A stretch of 64,000 nucleotides of DNA from assembly GCA_003134435.1 (NCBI GenBank), contig PLBE01000215.1:96162-160161 (forward strand), read 5' to 3'. A program made the position numbers and the translations under genes. This DNA comes from Acidobacteriaceae bacterium (GTDB lineage Bacteria > Acidobacteriota > Terriglobia > Terriglobales > Acidobacteriaceae). Position 1 is the stretch's first letter, and each line of letters starts with the position of its first letter. Positions 37,986-47,860 of this stretch are shown one piece after another. The notes beneath the pieces are model-generated. The model was given only the letters and a program-made list of their open reading frames with translations. It was not told where the DNA came from and did not search any database.

Positions 37986-38729
37986 TTACAGGCCCAGTCC
38001 CCCATCCACCGCCAGCACCTGCCCGGTAATAAACTTCGGAGCCGTCGCAAAGAACATCACCGCCGCGGCAATCTCCGTTGCCGTTCCGTTGCGCTCCATC
38101 GGCGTCCGCTTCGCCGTCTTTTTCATGAACGCCGCCGCCGATTTTTCGCCCAGATCAATCACACCCGGAGCCACCGCATTCACCGCAATCTCCGGCGCCA
38201 GTGCTTTCGCCATGCCTTTTGTCAGCATATGCACCGCCGCCTTCGACGAGCAATAGTGCACATGGGTCGCCCACGGGCGCAGTCCGCCCAGCGACCCCAT
38301 ATTAATGATGCGCCCTCTGCGCTTTCTCAAATACGGCAGCGCCTCACGCGACACCAGAAAAGGTCCGCGCGCATTCGAAGCGAAAATCGCATCCCACTCC
38401 GCGACCGTAATCCTCTCAAACTCCACGTCCTCATAATTCGCGGCGTTATTCACCAGTACGTCAATGCCGCCCAGTTCCTTCGCCACTTCTTTCACCATCT
38501 CGCGGACACTTCTCTCCTCGGTAATATCGCAGCGTACCGCCAGCGCTTCCACGCCATGTTGCGCCAACTCTCCCACCACCGCCCGCGCCTCGCGCGCCGA
38601 CTCGCGATAGGTAATCGCCACGTCGGCGCCGTTTTCCGCCGCCGCCAAAGCAATCGCCCGCCCCAGGCGCTTTGCCCCGCCCGTTACCACCATCGTCTTT
38701 CCAGAAAGCGCTCCGCCGTTGGTCGTCAT
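37986..38729 (-). CDS. SDR-family oxidoreductase (pteridine-reductase/FabG-like)
   Basis: 247 residues from ATG 38727-38729, where the family alignment begins; the frame extends to 38831. TGGAKRLGRAIA cofactor motif (about residues 16-27), NNAA (about 97), catalytic MGSLGG Ser, YCSSK with Tyr and Lys, and ITGQVLAVDGGLGL at the end. The KRLGRAIA form and YRES segment (NADPH-type) resemble pteridine reductases and 3-oxoacyl-ACP reductases. Substrate uncertain. Divergent from the glutaredoxin gene. Confidence 0.88.
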   Translation of the reverse strand: MTTNGGALSGKTMVVTGGAKRLGRAIALAAAENGADVAITYRESAREARAVVGELAQHGVEALAVRCDITEERSVREMVKEVAKELGGIDVLVNNAANYEDVEFERITVAEWDAIFASNARGPFLVSREALPYLRKRRGRIINMGSLGGLRPWATHVHYCSSKAAVHMLTKGMAKALAPEIAVNAVAPGVIDLGEKSAAAFMKKTAKRTPMERNGTATEIAAAVMFFATAPKFITGQVLAVDGGLGL

Positions 38730-38833
38730 CGTGATGATTCTATATCCAGAGTTGCTGCGCCCTTCAACGCCCTCAGCCCACCAGTCCTCAGCCACCCTTG
38801 GAAAGCCCTCTTCCAACTGATAAACTGCCACCC

Positions 38834-39079
38834 ATGACGCCGCCTCGGGAAGTCGTCGTTTATTCCCGCAAAGGATGCCATCTCTGCGAAATCGTCAAGG
38901 AGAGCATCGTCAAACTTCACAAGCATGGCGGCTTCACCTGGCGTGAAATCGACGTTGACTCCGACACCGAGGCCCGGCGCCTCTACAGCGACGAAGTCCC
39001 CGTAGTCTTCATCAACGGCCGCAAAGCGTTCAAATACCGTATGGACGAGCAGGAATTCCTCCGCAAACTCAGCGCTTGA
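38834..39079 (+). CDS. Glutaredoxin-family protein
   Basis: 81 residues from ATG 38834. A thioredoxin fold with the redox motif C-H-L-C (YSRKGCHLCEIVKE, about residues 15-18), the cis-Pro loop in DEVPVVFINGRKAF, and the short C-terminal helix. Proteins of this size and motif reduce disulfides or act as NrdH-type carriers. Partner not identified; the acyl-CoA ligase gene follows on the same strand. Confidence 0.88.
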   Translation: MTPPREVVVYSRKGCHLCEIVKESIVKLHKHGGFTWREIDVDSDTEARRLYSDEVPVVFINGRKAFKYRMDEQEFLRKLSA

Positions 39080-39153
39080 TCTTCTAAAGCAATGTGCCGC
39101 CTGCCCGTCCCCTTGACTTTTAACTTCCGCCCTCTGGCACTACAATCTCCTCG

Positions 39154-40731
39154 ATGGCCCGTACCCAGTTGTACGCCGATCCCGCTGACCGCTTTGTTCA
39201 CGACATCGTTCTCCACAGCTGCAAACGGAACGCCGGCAAGACAGCTCTGATCGACAGTTCATCCGGACGTCGTCTCACTTTCGCCGAATATGGCGACCTC
39301 GTCGAGTCCCTCGCCCGCGGCCTCATCTCCGCCGGACTCGCTCCCGGAGAAGTCGTTGCTATCTTCCTCCCCAACTCCTGGGAATTTGCCATCACCTACC
39401 ATGCAGCCACGCTCGCCGGAGGCATTCCCACGCTTCTCAATCCCTCCTACCGCGAGCGCGAAATCCGCTACCAACTGGAAAGTTCTGGTGCCGTTTTCCT
39501 GATCACCGATGCCCCGCTTCTCGAGAACGTAAACCTCGCCGGCCTGCCCGCATTGCGCCGCGTCTTCACCACCCGAACCCACACTGGCAATGCCGGTTCT
39601 GAGGACTTTGCCCATCTCCTCCGACCCGCCTCCGCCACCTTTCCCGCGCCCGCCCAGAACTCCCAACAGACCATCGCCGCCCTTCCCTATTCCAGCGGCA
39701 CCACCGGATTGCCCAAAGGTGTCATGCTCTCGCATTACAACCTGGTCGCCAACGTCTATCAGATCCTCGGCCCCAATGCCGCCATTCTCACGCCCCATGA
39801 CGTCATGCTTTGCTTCCTGCCCCTCTACCACATCTACGGACTCACCGTGGCCCTCACTCTTTCTCTCAGCCTCGGGTCCACCCTCGTCCTCATGCCCCGC
39901 TTCGATCTGCAAAAACTCTTCGCCCTTTTAGTTCAGGAGGGCGTCACCATGATGCCCATGGTCCCTCCCGCCATCAATGCGCTCTGCCAGGCCGCCGCTG
40001 CCGGCATCTTCCCCAGGAACCACAAAGTCCGCTGGATCAAGTCCGGCGCCGCCCCACTCGCTCCTGAACTTGCCCGCCGCCTGTCCGACCTCACCGGCAT
40101 TATCGTCACGCAGGGTTACGGCATGACCGAAGCTTCCCCCGTGACCCACGTCGGTTACATCGCCCCTCCTGAATTGCACCGGCCAGCCTCCATCGGACAC
40201 CCCTTGGCCCTCACCGAATGCCGCATCCTCGATCGCAACGGCAACCAGGTCGCGCCCGGTGAAGCCGGCGAACTGGCCATGCGCGGCCCGCAATTCATGC
40301 TCGGATACTGGAAAGACCCTCAAGCCACCGCCGCCGTTCTGCGCGATGGCTGGTACTTCTCCGGCGACATCGTGCGCGCCGATGCCGACGGCTTTTACTA
40401 CGTCCTCGACCGCAGCAAAGAAATGATCAAGTACAAAGGATTCCCCGTTGCCCCCGCCGAAGTCGAGTCCCTCCTGCTCGAACATGCCGCCGTCCGCGAT
40501 TGTGGCGTAGTCGCGAAACCCGATCTCGCCGCCGGAGAAATTCCATGCGCCTTTGTCGTGCTTCGCGAAGGCTTCACTCCCTCCGACGCGCTCGACCAGG
40601 AACTCCGCGCCTTCGTCGCCGACCGCCTCGCCCATCACAAGCAGCCCCGCGAAATTCACTTCGTGGATGCCGTCCCGCGCACCCCCTCCGGCAAAATTCT
40701 CCGTCGCGAACTGCGGAAAACGTTTTCTTGA
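39154..40731 (+). CDS. AMP-forming acyl-CoA ligase (4-coumarate/fatty acid type)
   Basis: 525 residues. It activates a carboxylic acid with ATP and joins it to CoA. Motifs: the phosphate loop YSSGTTGLPKGV (A3), QGYGMTEASPV (A5), GWYFSGDIV with Asp (A7), and the C-terminal PRTPSGKILRRELR with the catalytic Lys (A10). Overall similarity is to the plant 4-coumarate ligase and long-chain fatty-acyl-CoA synthetases. Substrate not decidable. The downstream FtsX permease starts 85 bp later. Confidence 0.92.
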   Translation: MARTQLYADPADRFVHDIVLHSCKRNAGKTALIDSSSGRRLTFAEYGDLVESLARGLISAGLAPGEVVAIFLPNSWEFAITYHAATLAGGIPTLLNPSYREREIRYQLESSGAVFLITDAPLLENVNLAGLPALRRVFTTRTHTGNAGSEDFAHLLRPASATFPAPAQNSQQTIAALPYSSGTTGLPKGVMLSHYNLVANVYQILGPNAAILTPHDVMLCFLPLYHIYGLTVALTLSLSLGSTLVLMPRFDLQKLFALLVQEGVTMMPMVPPAINALCQAAAAGIFPRNHKVRWIKSGAAPLAPELARRLSDLTGIIVTQGYGMTEASPVTHVGYIAPPELHRPASIGHPLALTECRILDRNGNQVAPGEAGELAMRGPQFMLGYWKDPQATAAVLRDGWYFSGDIVRADADGFYYVLDRSKEMIKYKGFPVAPAEVESLLLEHAAVRDCGVVAKPDLAAGEIPCAFVVLREGFTPSDALDQELRAFVADRLAHHKQPREIHFVDAVPRTPSGKILRRELRKTFS

Positions 40732-40816
40732 CTTTCACCGATGGCACTTCGTCCCACAAACCGGCAACGCCCGCCCCGCATACCGTACATCACGCCGTGT
40801 AAAATGTCCTTGTGCC

Positions 40817-41962
40817 ATGACCCTCTCCACCTTTGTCGCCAAATCCGCTTTTCGCAACAGGAAACGCAGCCTGCTGACCGTCGCCAGCATCGCTTTTTCA
40901 CTGCTCCTGCTCTGCATCATGCTGTGTGTCTGGCGCAGCTTTTATATCGACAAGGGAGCGCCTGATTCCGCGCTCCGCATCATGACCCGCCACAAGGTGT
41001 CCCTCGCCAACTTTCTTCCTATCTATTACCGCGACAAAATTCGCACCGTGCCTGGCGTCGTGCATGTCGTTCCCATGACCTGGTTCGGGGGCACTTATAA
41101 AGACAACAAACCGGAAAATTACTTCGCCCAGTTCGCCACCGATCCCGACGAATACTTCGACGTTGCTGCCGACAAAATCATGCCCGCCGACCAACTCGCC
41201 GCCTGGAAGCGCGATCGCGCCGGCTGTGTCGTCGATGTCGTGCTGGCCGAGAAACATCACTGGAAGATCGGCGACCACATCATCCTGCAAGGCACCATCT
41301 TTCCCGCCAATCTTGACCTCACCGTCCGCGGCATGTACACCATCGATCCCCCTACCAGCGGCCTTTTCTTCCATACCAAGTACCTGGAGGAATCCGTCGA
41401 CTGGTTCAAAGACACCGCCGGCTTTTTCTTCACTCGCGTCGACACCCCGGAAAACATGCCCCGAGCCGCCCGGGCCATCGACGAAATGTTCCACGCCACT
41501 CCCGTTCCCACCAAGAGCGAGAGCGAACAAGCCTTCAAGCTCGATTTCATCGCGACTCTCGGCAGCGTCAAGGCCTTCATCCTCAGCATCTGCGGAGCCG
41601 TACTCTTCACCACCCTCCTGGTTTGCGCCAACACCATGGCCATGTCCATCCGCGAACGCACCCGCGAAGTCGCCGTCCTCCGCACTCTCGGCTTCACCCG
41701 TGGTCGCATCCTCAAATTGCTCTTGAGCGAATCGATCGCGATTTCTGTCATCGGAGGCTTGATCGGCGTCGCCCTCGCCACCGGAGCAATCGTATTTATG
41801 GCCCGCCCTGGCATCGGGTTGCCAGTCTCCATGCACATGACCGCGGGCACCGCCCTCGTCGCCCTCGCGGCTGCGCTTCTCGTTGGATTCGTCAGCGGCC
41901 TGATCCCCTCATACCGTGCCTCGCATCTCGGCATCGTCGACGCCCTGCGCTACATCGGCTGA
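40817..41962 (+). CDS. FtsX/MacB-type ABC permease without adjacent ATPase
   Basis: 381 residues from ATG 40817; longer frames run into the ligase gene. One N-terminal helix (LLTVASIAFSLLLLCIMLCV), a periplasmic domain with VSLANFLPIYYRDKI and an SGLFFHTKYL segment, then three helices with IRERTREVAVLRTLGFTRGRIL and the ending HLGIVDALRYIG. This is the usual MacB permease layout. No ATPase gene adjoins it; the ATPase must be elsewhere or shared. Confidence 0.86.
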   Translation: MTLSTFVAKSAFRNRKRSLLTVASIAFSLLLLCIMLCVWRSFYIDKGAPDSALRIMTRHKVSLANFLPIYYRDKIRTVPGVVHVVPMTWFGGTYKDNKPENYFAQFATDPDEYFDVAADKIMPADQLAAWKRDRAGCVVDVVLAEKHHWKIGDHIILQGTIFPANLDLTVRGMYTIDPPTSGLFFHTKYLEESVDWFKDTAGFFFTRVDTPENMPRAARAIDEMFHATPVPTKSESEQAFKLDFIATLGSVKAFILSICGAVLFTTLLVCANTMAMSIRERTREVAVLRTLGFTRGRILKLLLSESIAISVIGGLIGVALATGAIVFMARPGIGLPVSMHMTAGTALVALAAALLVGFVSGLIPSYRASHLGIVDALRYIG

Positions 41963-42051
41963 CGTAAGGCCTGCATCATTGCGCGATTGAATCCTCGATC
42001 AATGAGGAAACGATGCATGACTCAATGGTTTCGGTGCTAAACTCCCTTCGC

Positions 42052-42360
42052 ATGAGGACCGACATCCTACCCCTTTGCGACCAGCACTACCGCGCCATGG
42101 AACCCGCTCTCGCTCCTTACAACGCGGACTTCTCGATCGAATTCTTCCGCTGCACCGATAAACTCTGCCACCGCTGCTTCGGCGAACGCATCGGCTACAC
42201 CACGCCCAAGCGCGGAGAATCTCCAGTTCTTGCACCCAACCAGCCCACCTGCGAGCGTCACGGCCGGCCCATGTTCATCATCAGCCTCGACCGCCAGCGT
42301 AATCACGTAACCTTCGCCTGCGCCCAACCCGACTGTAGCGAGCGAATCATCAGAACCTGA
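42052..42360 (+). CDS. Small protein with Cys pairs, unknown function
   Basis: 102 residues from ATG 42052 (MRTDILPLCDQHYRAM); a start at 42013 is possible. Cys and His are paired as in a zinc-binding protein: CDQH, CTDKLCHRC, CERHGRP, CAQPDC. No family recognised. It is convergent with the EVE gene, and a hairpin lies between. Confidence 0.65.
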   Translation: MRTDILPLCDQHYRAMEPALAPYNADFSIEFFRCTDKLCHRCFGERIGYTTPKRGESPVLAPNQPTCERHGRPMFIISLDRQRNHVTFACAQPDCSERIIRT

Positions 42361-42367
42361 CCCGTGG

Positions 42368-42387
42368 CGCGGACACTCCTGTCCGCG
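42368..42387. repeat. REP-like hairpin between convergent genes
   Basis: CGCGGACA-CTCC-TGTCCGCG: perfect 8-bp stem with 4-base loop, 8 bp after one stop and 22 bp before the convergent stop. It is probably a dispersed GC-rich hairpin and could also end transcription from either side. Confidence 0.6.
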
Positions 42388-42408
42388 AACGCCGGCGCCG
42401 CCATCCCT

Positions 42409-42789
42409 TCAATCTCCCGCCAGCCACCCATACTGCGCCGCCGTCAGCGGCACCACGCTCAATCTTCCCTGCCGCACCAGCGGCGACTCCGCAAACAGCT
42501 TGTGCGCTTTGATCTCCGCCAGCGTTTTTACTTTCGCGATCGCCTTCCCTGCCTTGATCTTCACCTGCGGCGTCTTGGGATCGCTCCCATCCACAGCCAC
42601 CACCAACGCCGTTCCCACCGCACTCTTTTCCTCGCCCGTGTGGTAGATCACCAGTCGCTCCCCGGGCTTCATCTCACGCAAATGCTTCACCGCTGCCGGA
42701 TTCGTCACCCCATCCCAGATTGTCGTCTTCTCCCGCTCCAGATCCGCGAACGAGTACACCGTCGGTTCAGTTTTCAGAAGATAGTCCAT
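42409..42789 (-). CDS. EVE-domain protein
   Basis: 126 residues, a single EVE domain from end to end: YLLKTEPTVYSFADL, TIWDGVTNPAAVKHLREMKPGER, IYHTGEEKSAVGTALV, and PLVRQGRLSVVPLTAAQY. EVE proteins are PUA-like readers; several bind modified bases in DNA or RNA. This one is a solitary copy with no restriction or defence partner beside it, similar to the THYN1-like group. Ligand unknown. Confidence 0.9.
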   Translation of the reverse strand: MDYLLKTEPTVYSFADLEREKTTIWDGVTNPAAVKHLREMKPGERLVIYHTGEEKSAVGTALVVAVDGSDPKTPQVKIKAGKAIAKVKTLAEIKAHKLFAESPLVRQGRLSVVPLTAAQYGWLAGD

Positions 42790-42951
42790 GGCCAGTCATT
42801 GTAACCAGAAAAAGAATTGCACAAGAAAGAAATCGGGAGCAATGCCGAACCAGCTCGTTCCCCGCCGGGCAGACGGCAAACGAACTAAACATCGGTCGCT
42901 CCGTCGGATGACTTGTCCGGCGCCGATGGCCCTCCTGGCGATCATCCGCAG

Positions 42952-43989
42952 CTACTTTACCGCTTTCGTATATACCGCGCCGCCCGGCAATGTCGAATGA
43001 ATCGTCCCCGATTCCACCGAGAGCGTATAGGCGACGCCCTCCCGGCCCGACCATTGCCGCACGTCAAATTGCTCGCCCGCACGCAAGCTCCGCACCGCTA
43101 TTCCACGAAATGTCAGGGGAGTATTGGCCTTGCACGTTTCCGCATTCTGCGTCGCCTCCAGAAAATAGGCGGAGCCCGCTCCCACCACCGTCCCCGTTCC
43201 TCCCGGATCCAGAAGAACCGCCGTCCGCTCATCAACCGCGATATCTCGAATGCGATGAGCTTTACCCTCCTGCAGAATTCTAGCCATGAACACCAGCGTC
43301 CGCCCCAATCGGTCGCGCGCGGAAAAATGCGTGTCCGTGATCACCTCATGCAACAACGGAATATCCACGAACCCATGCACAATCGTCACCCGGCGATGGA
43401 AAGGATTCGACAGCGTCTCGGCCGAGGAAAGCGGTGCGTCATCCGGAGCATCGCCCTGCGATGAGTACACAAATTCGCCCAGCACCGCCAGCCCGGCGCT
43501 GGTTCCGCCAATCGGAATGTTCCGCGCGATGGCTTCGTTCAAAGCCGCTTGCACCGGAGTGCCCGTCCAGAAATTAACGTAGTTCGCCTGGTCCCCGCCG
43601 GCAATAAACACTGCTTCCGCATGGCGTATGGCCGCGGCCGCAAACGGATCCTCCGCGGCCGCGCGATCCGGCATAATCAACGTCGCAACCGAATTGACTT
43701 GGCACAGACCCTGAATATATGGGTTATAGTCCTCGTCCCCGCTGGCGCGAATTACAAGAAAATCGCCTCCCCCGGATCGCTCGCACATCCACTGGAAGGC
43801 GCGATCCAGATCCTTGCCCCCGCCGATCAGCGCAAAGCCACCTTGAGTCTTCGTCTGAACATCGGTGGCGCTCCCCGCGCGAAAGTATTTGTAGGGCGCT
43901 GTGCCGGCAAACGAAAGAGTCACTGAAACCGCTGCCAGAATACAAAGGCCTGAGGACAGTCGCGCAACTCGATAAGTTGGTTTTGACAA
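42952..43989 (-). CDS. Secreted cyanophycinase-like S51 peptidase
   Basis: 345 residues from TTG 43987-43989, the only start that keeps the signal peptide (SSGLCILAAVSVTLSFAG); a purine-rich AAGGGGAT precedes it. The S51 serine nucleophile is Ser164 in GGTSAGLAVL, with FIAGGDQANYVNF before it, and the His in THFSARDRLGRT further on. Cyanophycinases release beta-Asp-Arg dipeptides from cyanophycin. It starts 13 bp after the stop of the TonB receptor and is co-transcribed with it. A periplasmic or outer location is likely, so it may degrade external polymer. Confidence 0.85.
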   Translation of the reverse strand: MSKPTYRVARLSSGLCILAAVSVTLSFAGTAPYKYFRAGSATDVQTKTQGGFALIGGGKDLDRAFQWMCERSGGGDFLVIRASGDEDYNPYIQGLCQVNSVATLIMPDRAAAEDPFAAAAIRHAEAVFIAGGDQANYVNFWTGTPVQAALNEAIARNIPIGGTSAGLAVLGEFVYSSQGDAPDDAPLSSAETLSNPFHRRVTIVHGFVDIPLLHEVITDTHFSARDRLGRTLVFMARILQEGKAHRIRDIAVDERTAVLLDPGGTGTVVGAGSAYFLEATQNAETCKANTPLTFRGIAVRSLRAGEQFDVRQWSGREGVAYTLSVESGTIHSTLPGGAVYTKAVK

Positions 43990-44001
43990 AGCCCGATCCC
44001 C

Positions 44002-47000
44002 TTACCAGATGATCTTTGCGCCCAACTGAATATGCCGCGAACCGCCGGAACCGATGACCGGATTCGATGCCGCTACATCGGGCGTGAAGATAACCAGGCC
44101 CACCGAGGACGGACTCGACAAATCCGTATTCATGCTGAAAACATCGAAGTTCGCGTGATTCAGAATGTTGAACACTTCGCCGCGGAACTGCAACTTCACC
44201 CGTTCCTTGAACTTCCAGATCTTTGACAACGAAAAATCCCAGTTCTTGAACGTCGGCCCGCGGAAAATGTTCCGGCCCATGTTGCCCTGAACGGTTGGTG
44301 CCGGAGGTGTGATCACGGTACTACCCGACACGTAGCATCCCCCGCTCGTATTTGTAAAACCGTACGTGTTCGCGAACCCCGGATTCCCAATCAACTGGTC
44401 CGCCGCCGCCTGACCTCCCGTGGCAAACGCCTGATTTACGCATAGCTGCGCTGCCGGGTTCGCGCCACTGGCAGTGTGTTGAATGCCCTGGCCGTCCGTG
44501 GTCGTGTTGAACTGGCTGGGATCGATATAGGGAATCGTATTGACCGGAGACCAGTGAATATTGCTTGCTGGGCCACTCATATTCCAGCGGTCGTTATACT
44601 CGCCCGTCAGGGTCAGATCATCCGAGTAGTCCCCTAGCGTATAAGGCTCACCGCCTTGCAGGTTCACGATGCTCGTGGCTTGCCAGCCTTCCAGCATCTG
44701 CCACTTGCTCTTCATCGAGGGCAAATCGTACGTAACTGAAAGCGTAAAGCGATGGCGGATATCGTAGTCCCCGTTGCCGCGTTCCCCCTGGTAATTCAAA
44801 CTGCTCGGTGGCACCCCGGCTAGATTGCTGGTTGCCGTATCGATAGCGTGTGCCCAGGTGTAGCCGGCAAGCAGATAAAGGCCGTGCGAGTAACGTTTGG
44901 TCAGAGTCACCTGCAGCGAATTGTAACTGGAGTCCGACCGGTTACTAAGATAGTCCACAAATCCAAAGTAAGGAAAGCACGGACCACCAGTTCCCTGCCC
45001 GCCAATTGCCGTCACCGGACAGTTGCTGACCAGCGGCCGTCCATATTCCTCGCAGAAATCACAAAAGTTCGGGTTGTTTGGATCGCTCTCCAACGGTGAA
45101 TTTGGATTGACCTGGTTGATATCGGTGATGCTGTACAGCTTGACCCCGTGGTTCGCAACGTAGCCGATCTGGAGCAGCGTCGATCTCGTCAACTCTTGCT
45201 GCACGTTGAAATTCCAATTCATCACGTACGGAGTCTTCAGATGCTGGTCCACGGCGAACAGAGAACACTGACTGTTTACGCTGCATTGGTTTCCCGCAGC
45301 GCTTGGGAAAATTGGGCCTGCCGAGTTCCAGTTGATTTGGCTTCCGTCGCTCGACTCTTGCAGAAACGACGTAATCGTTCCCGTTGGATTTTGCAGGTTG
45401 CCATTCTGATCCACATACGGAACTCCACTCGGGTTCAGGTTCAGACCGCCCCCGTTGAACATAAACGTACGGATTGACGGTTGCTCGAAGATGATGCCGA
45501 ACCCCGAACGAAACACCGTCTTCCCTTTGCCGAAAATATCCCACGCGATACCCACCCGCGGAGACAGATTGTTGTAATTCGTTGGATAGGGAGAACTGAT
45601 GCCCTGTCCTACCTGCACGAGGCCCGACGGCGATGTCGGATCATAGTTAGCCAACAGATTGCGCGAGTCCTTGATCGGGTCGGTAACGTCGTAGCGCACG
45701 CCCAGGTTCAGAGTCACGTTCGAGCGCACCCGGAAATCGTCCTGCGCAAAGAAACCAAAAGACTTCTGGCTTACCCTGCGCCCCGGATCGCCGTACAAGA
45801 AACGCCAGCGGCGCACATTGCCGTCCATGAAATCAGTGAGGTCGCTGAAATCGACCCGGCCGCGTCCATAGCCGGCGCGGTAATAATCCACATCACCGTA
45901 ACGGAAAGATCCGCCAAAACGGATGGAATGCTTGCCGTGCGTATAGGAAGCGGTGTCCGAAAAACTGTCCGTTCCACTGGGCGTCGTCTCCAGCGGCCAG
46001 CTCGAATTGCCGCCCATGTAGTTAAACTGATCCCCAGGGCTGATGCGCGGGAATCCGAACAGTCGCGGATCGGTGACGCCCGTGTTGAGGCCGTAGCTCG
46101 TCGGATTTACGTTATGGTCAACCGGAAAAATCGCTTCGTTAAACCGGTTATAGCTGAAACGAAGATCGTTCGCCCATGCCGAGCCAAACGTGGACGCCAG
46201 ACTCACTCCGAACACCTGCGTCGTCGGACTGGTGGTCGAAAGCCACTCCGGACGCAAGGGCACCGTGTCTTCTTCGGTTTGATCCGTGTTCGCGTAGATG
46301 AAGCGGGCGCTCAGCACTTCATGCGCCGACAGAACGTAGTCGGTCTTGGCCACCAGGTTTTCACCCCGGTTCTTGTTATTGAAGTCAAAATTGATTCCCG
46401 CCGGGTCGGATTGCGTTAACGTGAATCCCGGATTCGGCAGAAATAAGTTTGCCAGCTGTACGCTAAGCGGGTTCACCGCGCAGGTCCCATAAGTATTCGC
46501 CAGACAATAGGCAACGTTGTTAGGGTCGCTGTAATAAGCGATGGCGTCCGGCACGCTGTACAAGGCTGAATTGGGACTCCCGTCGGGGTTCGCGATCCCT
46601 CCCAACTGACTGGCAAGCGATGCCGTAACCGGACTGTCGGTTAGCCCGGGATTCCCAACCTTGTCGCGGATCCCTTCGTAATTAACAAAGTAGAACCACC
46701 TATCCTTCTTAATCGGGCCGCCCAGCGATACGCCAAACTCATGCATCAGTAGCGAAGACAACGGACTCGGGGCCGGATCGAAATAATTGCGCGCGTCAAA
46801 CGCGGCGTTGCGGTGAAAATAATACGCCGTCCCGTGGAGATCGTTGGTGCCGGACTTGATGCCGATGTTCATCACCACGCCGGGCTTGACGCCGTAATCC
46901 GCCGTAGGACTTTCCTGGGTATTGAATTCCTGGATGGCATCGAGCGGCAAAAAACTCGCCGGAGTGCCCGAAATGCCCGCGTCATTCACCACGGTTTCAC

Positions 47001-47592
47001 CGTAATACGCGTCATTGTCGTCCGCCCCGTCAATAAAAAAGTTGTTGTCATCCGGACGATTGCCATTGGACGTCACGGAGTGGAAACCGCCGCCGGGCGT
47101 CCGTTGCACTCCAGGATGAAGTTCGAGCAGATTCTGAAAGTCGCGGCCCTGTACCGGCAATTCTGAAATTGCCTTATTCGAAAGCACGCCGTTGAGCGTC
47201 GAGTTTGTCGTATCCGCGAGTTGCCCTTCCGCCGTGACCACCATCGTCTCCATCACCGCTCCCGGCGTAAGTTGCAGATCCACCCGTATGTCTCTCGACA
47301 CCTCCAGAAGCACCGGAGTACTTACGCTCTTCTTGAAGCCGGCGTACTCCGCCGACACTCGGTACGAACCCGGCTCCAGGTCCAATGCGAAATACTCCCC
47401 CGCCGAATTCGTTTCGAGCAGCCGTTTCACGCCGGTAGCGGCATTCTCCACCGTGACTTGGGCTTTTCGCAGCACCGCGCCACTCTGGTCGGTGACCCGG
47501 CCCGAGATCCGGCCCTCCTGGCTCTGGCCCCAAATCCCGACTGTCAGAAAAATCACACCAGCGATCACCACCGCCGCGCGAACCAGTTTCAT
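44002..47592 (-). CDS. TonB-dependent receptor with carboxypeptidase-like N-terminal domain
   Basis: 1196 residues. A signal peptide (LVRAAVVIAGVIFLTVGIWGQ) leads to a carboxypeptidase regulatory-like domain (ISGRVTDQSGAVLRKAQVTV, about residues 28-105), a plug domain (ELPVQGRDFQNLL, NNFFIDGADDND) and a long barrel ending in IIW. It shares its plan with the receptor at 7435 but is quite diverged. The cyanophycinase-like gene follows in the same operon, which hints that the substrate is a peptide rather than a sugar; that link is inference. Confidence 0.92.
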   Translation of the reverse strand: MKLVRAAVVIAGVIFLTVGIWGQSQEGRISGRVTDQSGAVLRKAQVTVENAATGVKRLLETNSAGEYFALDLEPGSYRVSAEYAGFKKSVSTPVLLEVSRDIRVDLQLTPGAVMETMVVTAEGQLADTTNSTLNGVLSNKAISELPVQGRDFQNLLELHPGVQRTPGGGFHSVTSNGNRPDDNNFFIDGADDNDAYYGETVVNDAGISGTPASFLPLDAIQEFNTQESPTADYGVKPGVVMNIGIKSGTNDLHGTAYYFHRNAAFDARNYFDPAPSPLSSLLMHEFGVSLGGPIKKDRWFYFVNYEGIRDKVGNPGLTDSPVTASLASQLGGIANPDGSPNSALYSVPDAIAYYSDPNNVAYCLANTYGTCAVNPLSVQLANLFLPNPGFTLTQSDPAGINFDFNNKNRGENLVAKTDYVLSAHEVLSARFIYANTDQTEEDTVPLRPEWLSTTSPTTQVFGVSLASTFGSAWANDLRFSYNRFNEAIFPVDHNVNPTSYGLNTGVTDPRLFGFPRISPGDQFNYMGGNSSWPLETTPSGTDSFSDTASYTHGKHSIRFGGSFRYGDVDYYRAGYGRGRVDFSDLTDFMDGNVRRWRFLYGDPGRRVSQKSFGFFAQDDFRVRSNVTLNLGVRYDVTDPIKDSRNLLANYDPTSPSGLVQVGQGISSPYPTNYNNLSPRVGIAWDIFGKGKTVFRSGFGIIFEQPSIRTFMFNGGGLNLNPSGVPYVDQNGNLQNPTGTITSFLQESSDGSQINWNSAGPIFPSAAGNQCSVNSQCSLFAVDQHLKTPYVMNWNFNVQQELTRSTLLQIGYVANHGVKLYSITDINQVNPNSPLESDPNNPNFCDFCEEYGRPLVSNCPVTAIGGQGTGGPCFPYFGFVDYLSNRSDSSYNSLQVTLTKRYSHGLYLLAGYTWAHAIDTATSNLAGVPPSSLNYQGERGNGDYDIRHRFTLSVTYDLPSMKSKWQMLEGWQATSIVNLQGGEPYTLGDYSDDLTLTGEYNDRWNMSGPASNIHWSPVNTIPYIDPSQFNTTTDGQGIQHTASGANPAAQLCVNQAFATGGQAAADQLIGNPGFANTYGFTNTSGGCYVSGSTVITPPAPTVQGNMGRNIFRGPTFKNWDFSLSKIWKFKERVKLQFRGEVFNILNHANFDVFSMNTDLSSPSSVGLVIFTPDVAASNPVIGSGGSRHIQLGAKIIW

Positions 47593-47860
47593 AAGTCATC
47601 CCCCGCCCCAAGGCGCCTGCTCTCGATCCTGATGCCGCATCCAACGCTGCGCTTTATCGCAGGAAGCGTGCCATTTTTCTTCTCGTCGATATCGAGCAAC
47701 GCACCATTCTAGTGACGCGCCCCTTGCTGTCAAGCACCATCGGCAATCTGCCTGCTTCTCAACTCTATGTCGCGCCCCCCAATACCCCGGCTCAGCTTTC
47801 ATTTTTGTTACCGCCGACACTTCCCTTCTGCGCCAGTTTCGCCAAGAATAGAAGCTGGTT

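Noticed and set aside
42409..42789. EVE protein as part of a restriction/defence island
   Set aside because: Neighbours are housekeeping or unrelated genes; no nuclease or methyltransferase adjoins it.
45481..46419. 312-residue frame opposite the second TonB receptor
   Set aside because: Shadow of the receptor; Arg/Ala/Val-rich with no motif.
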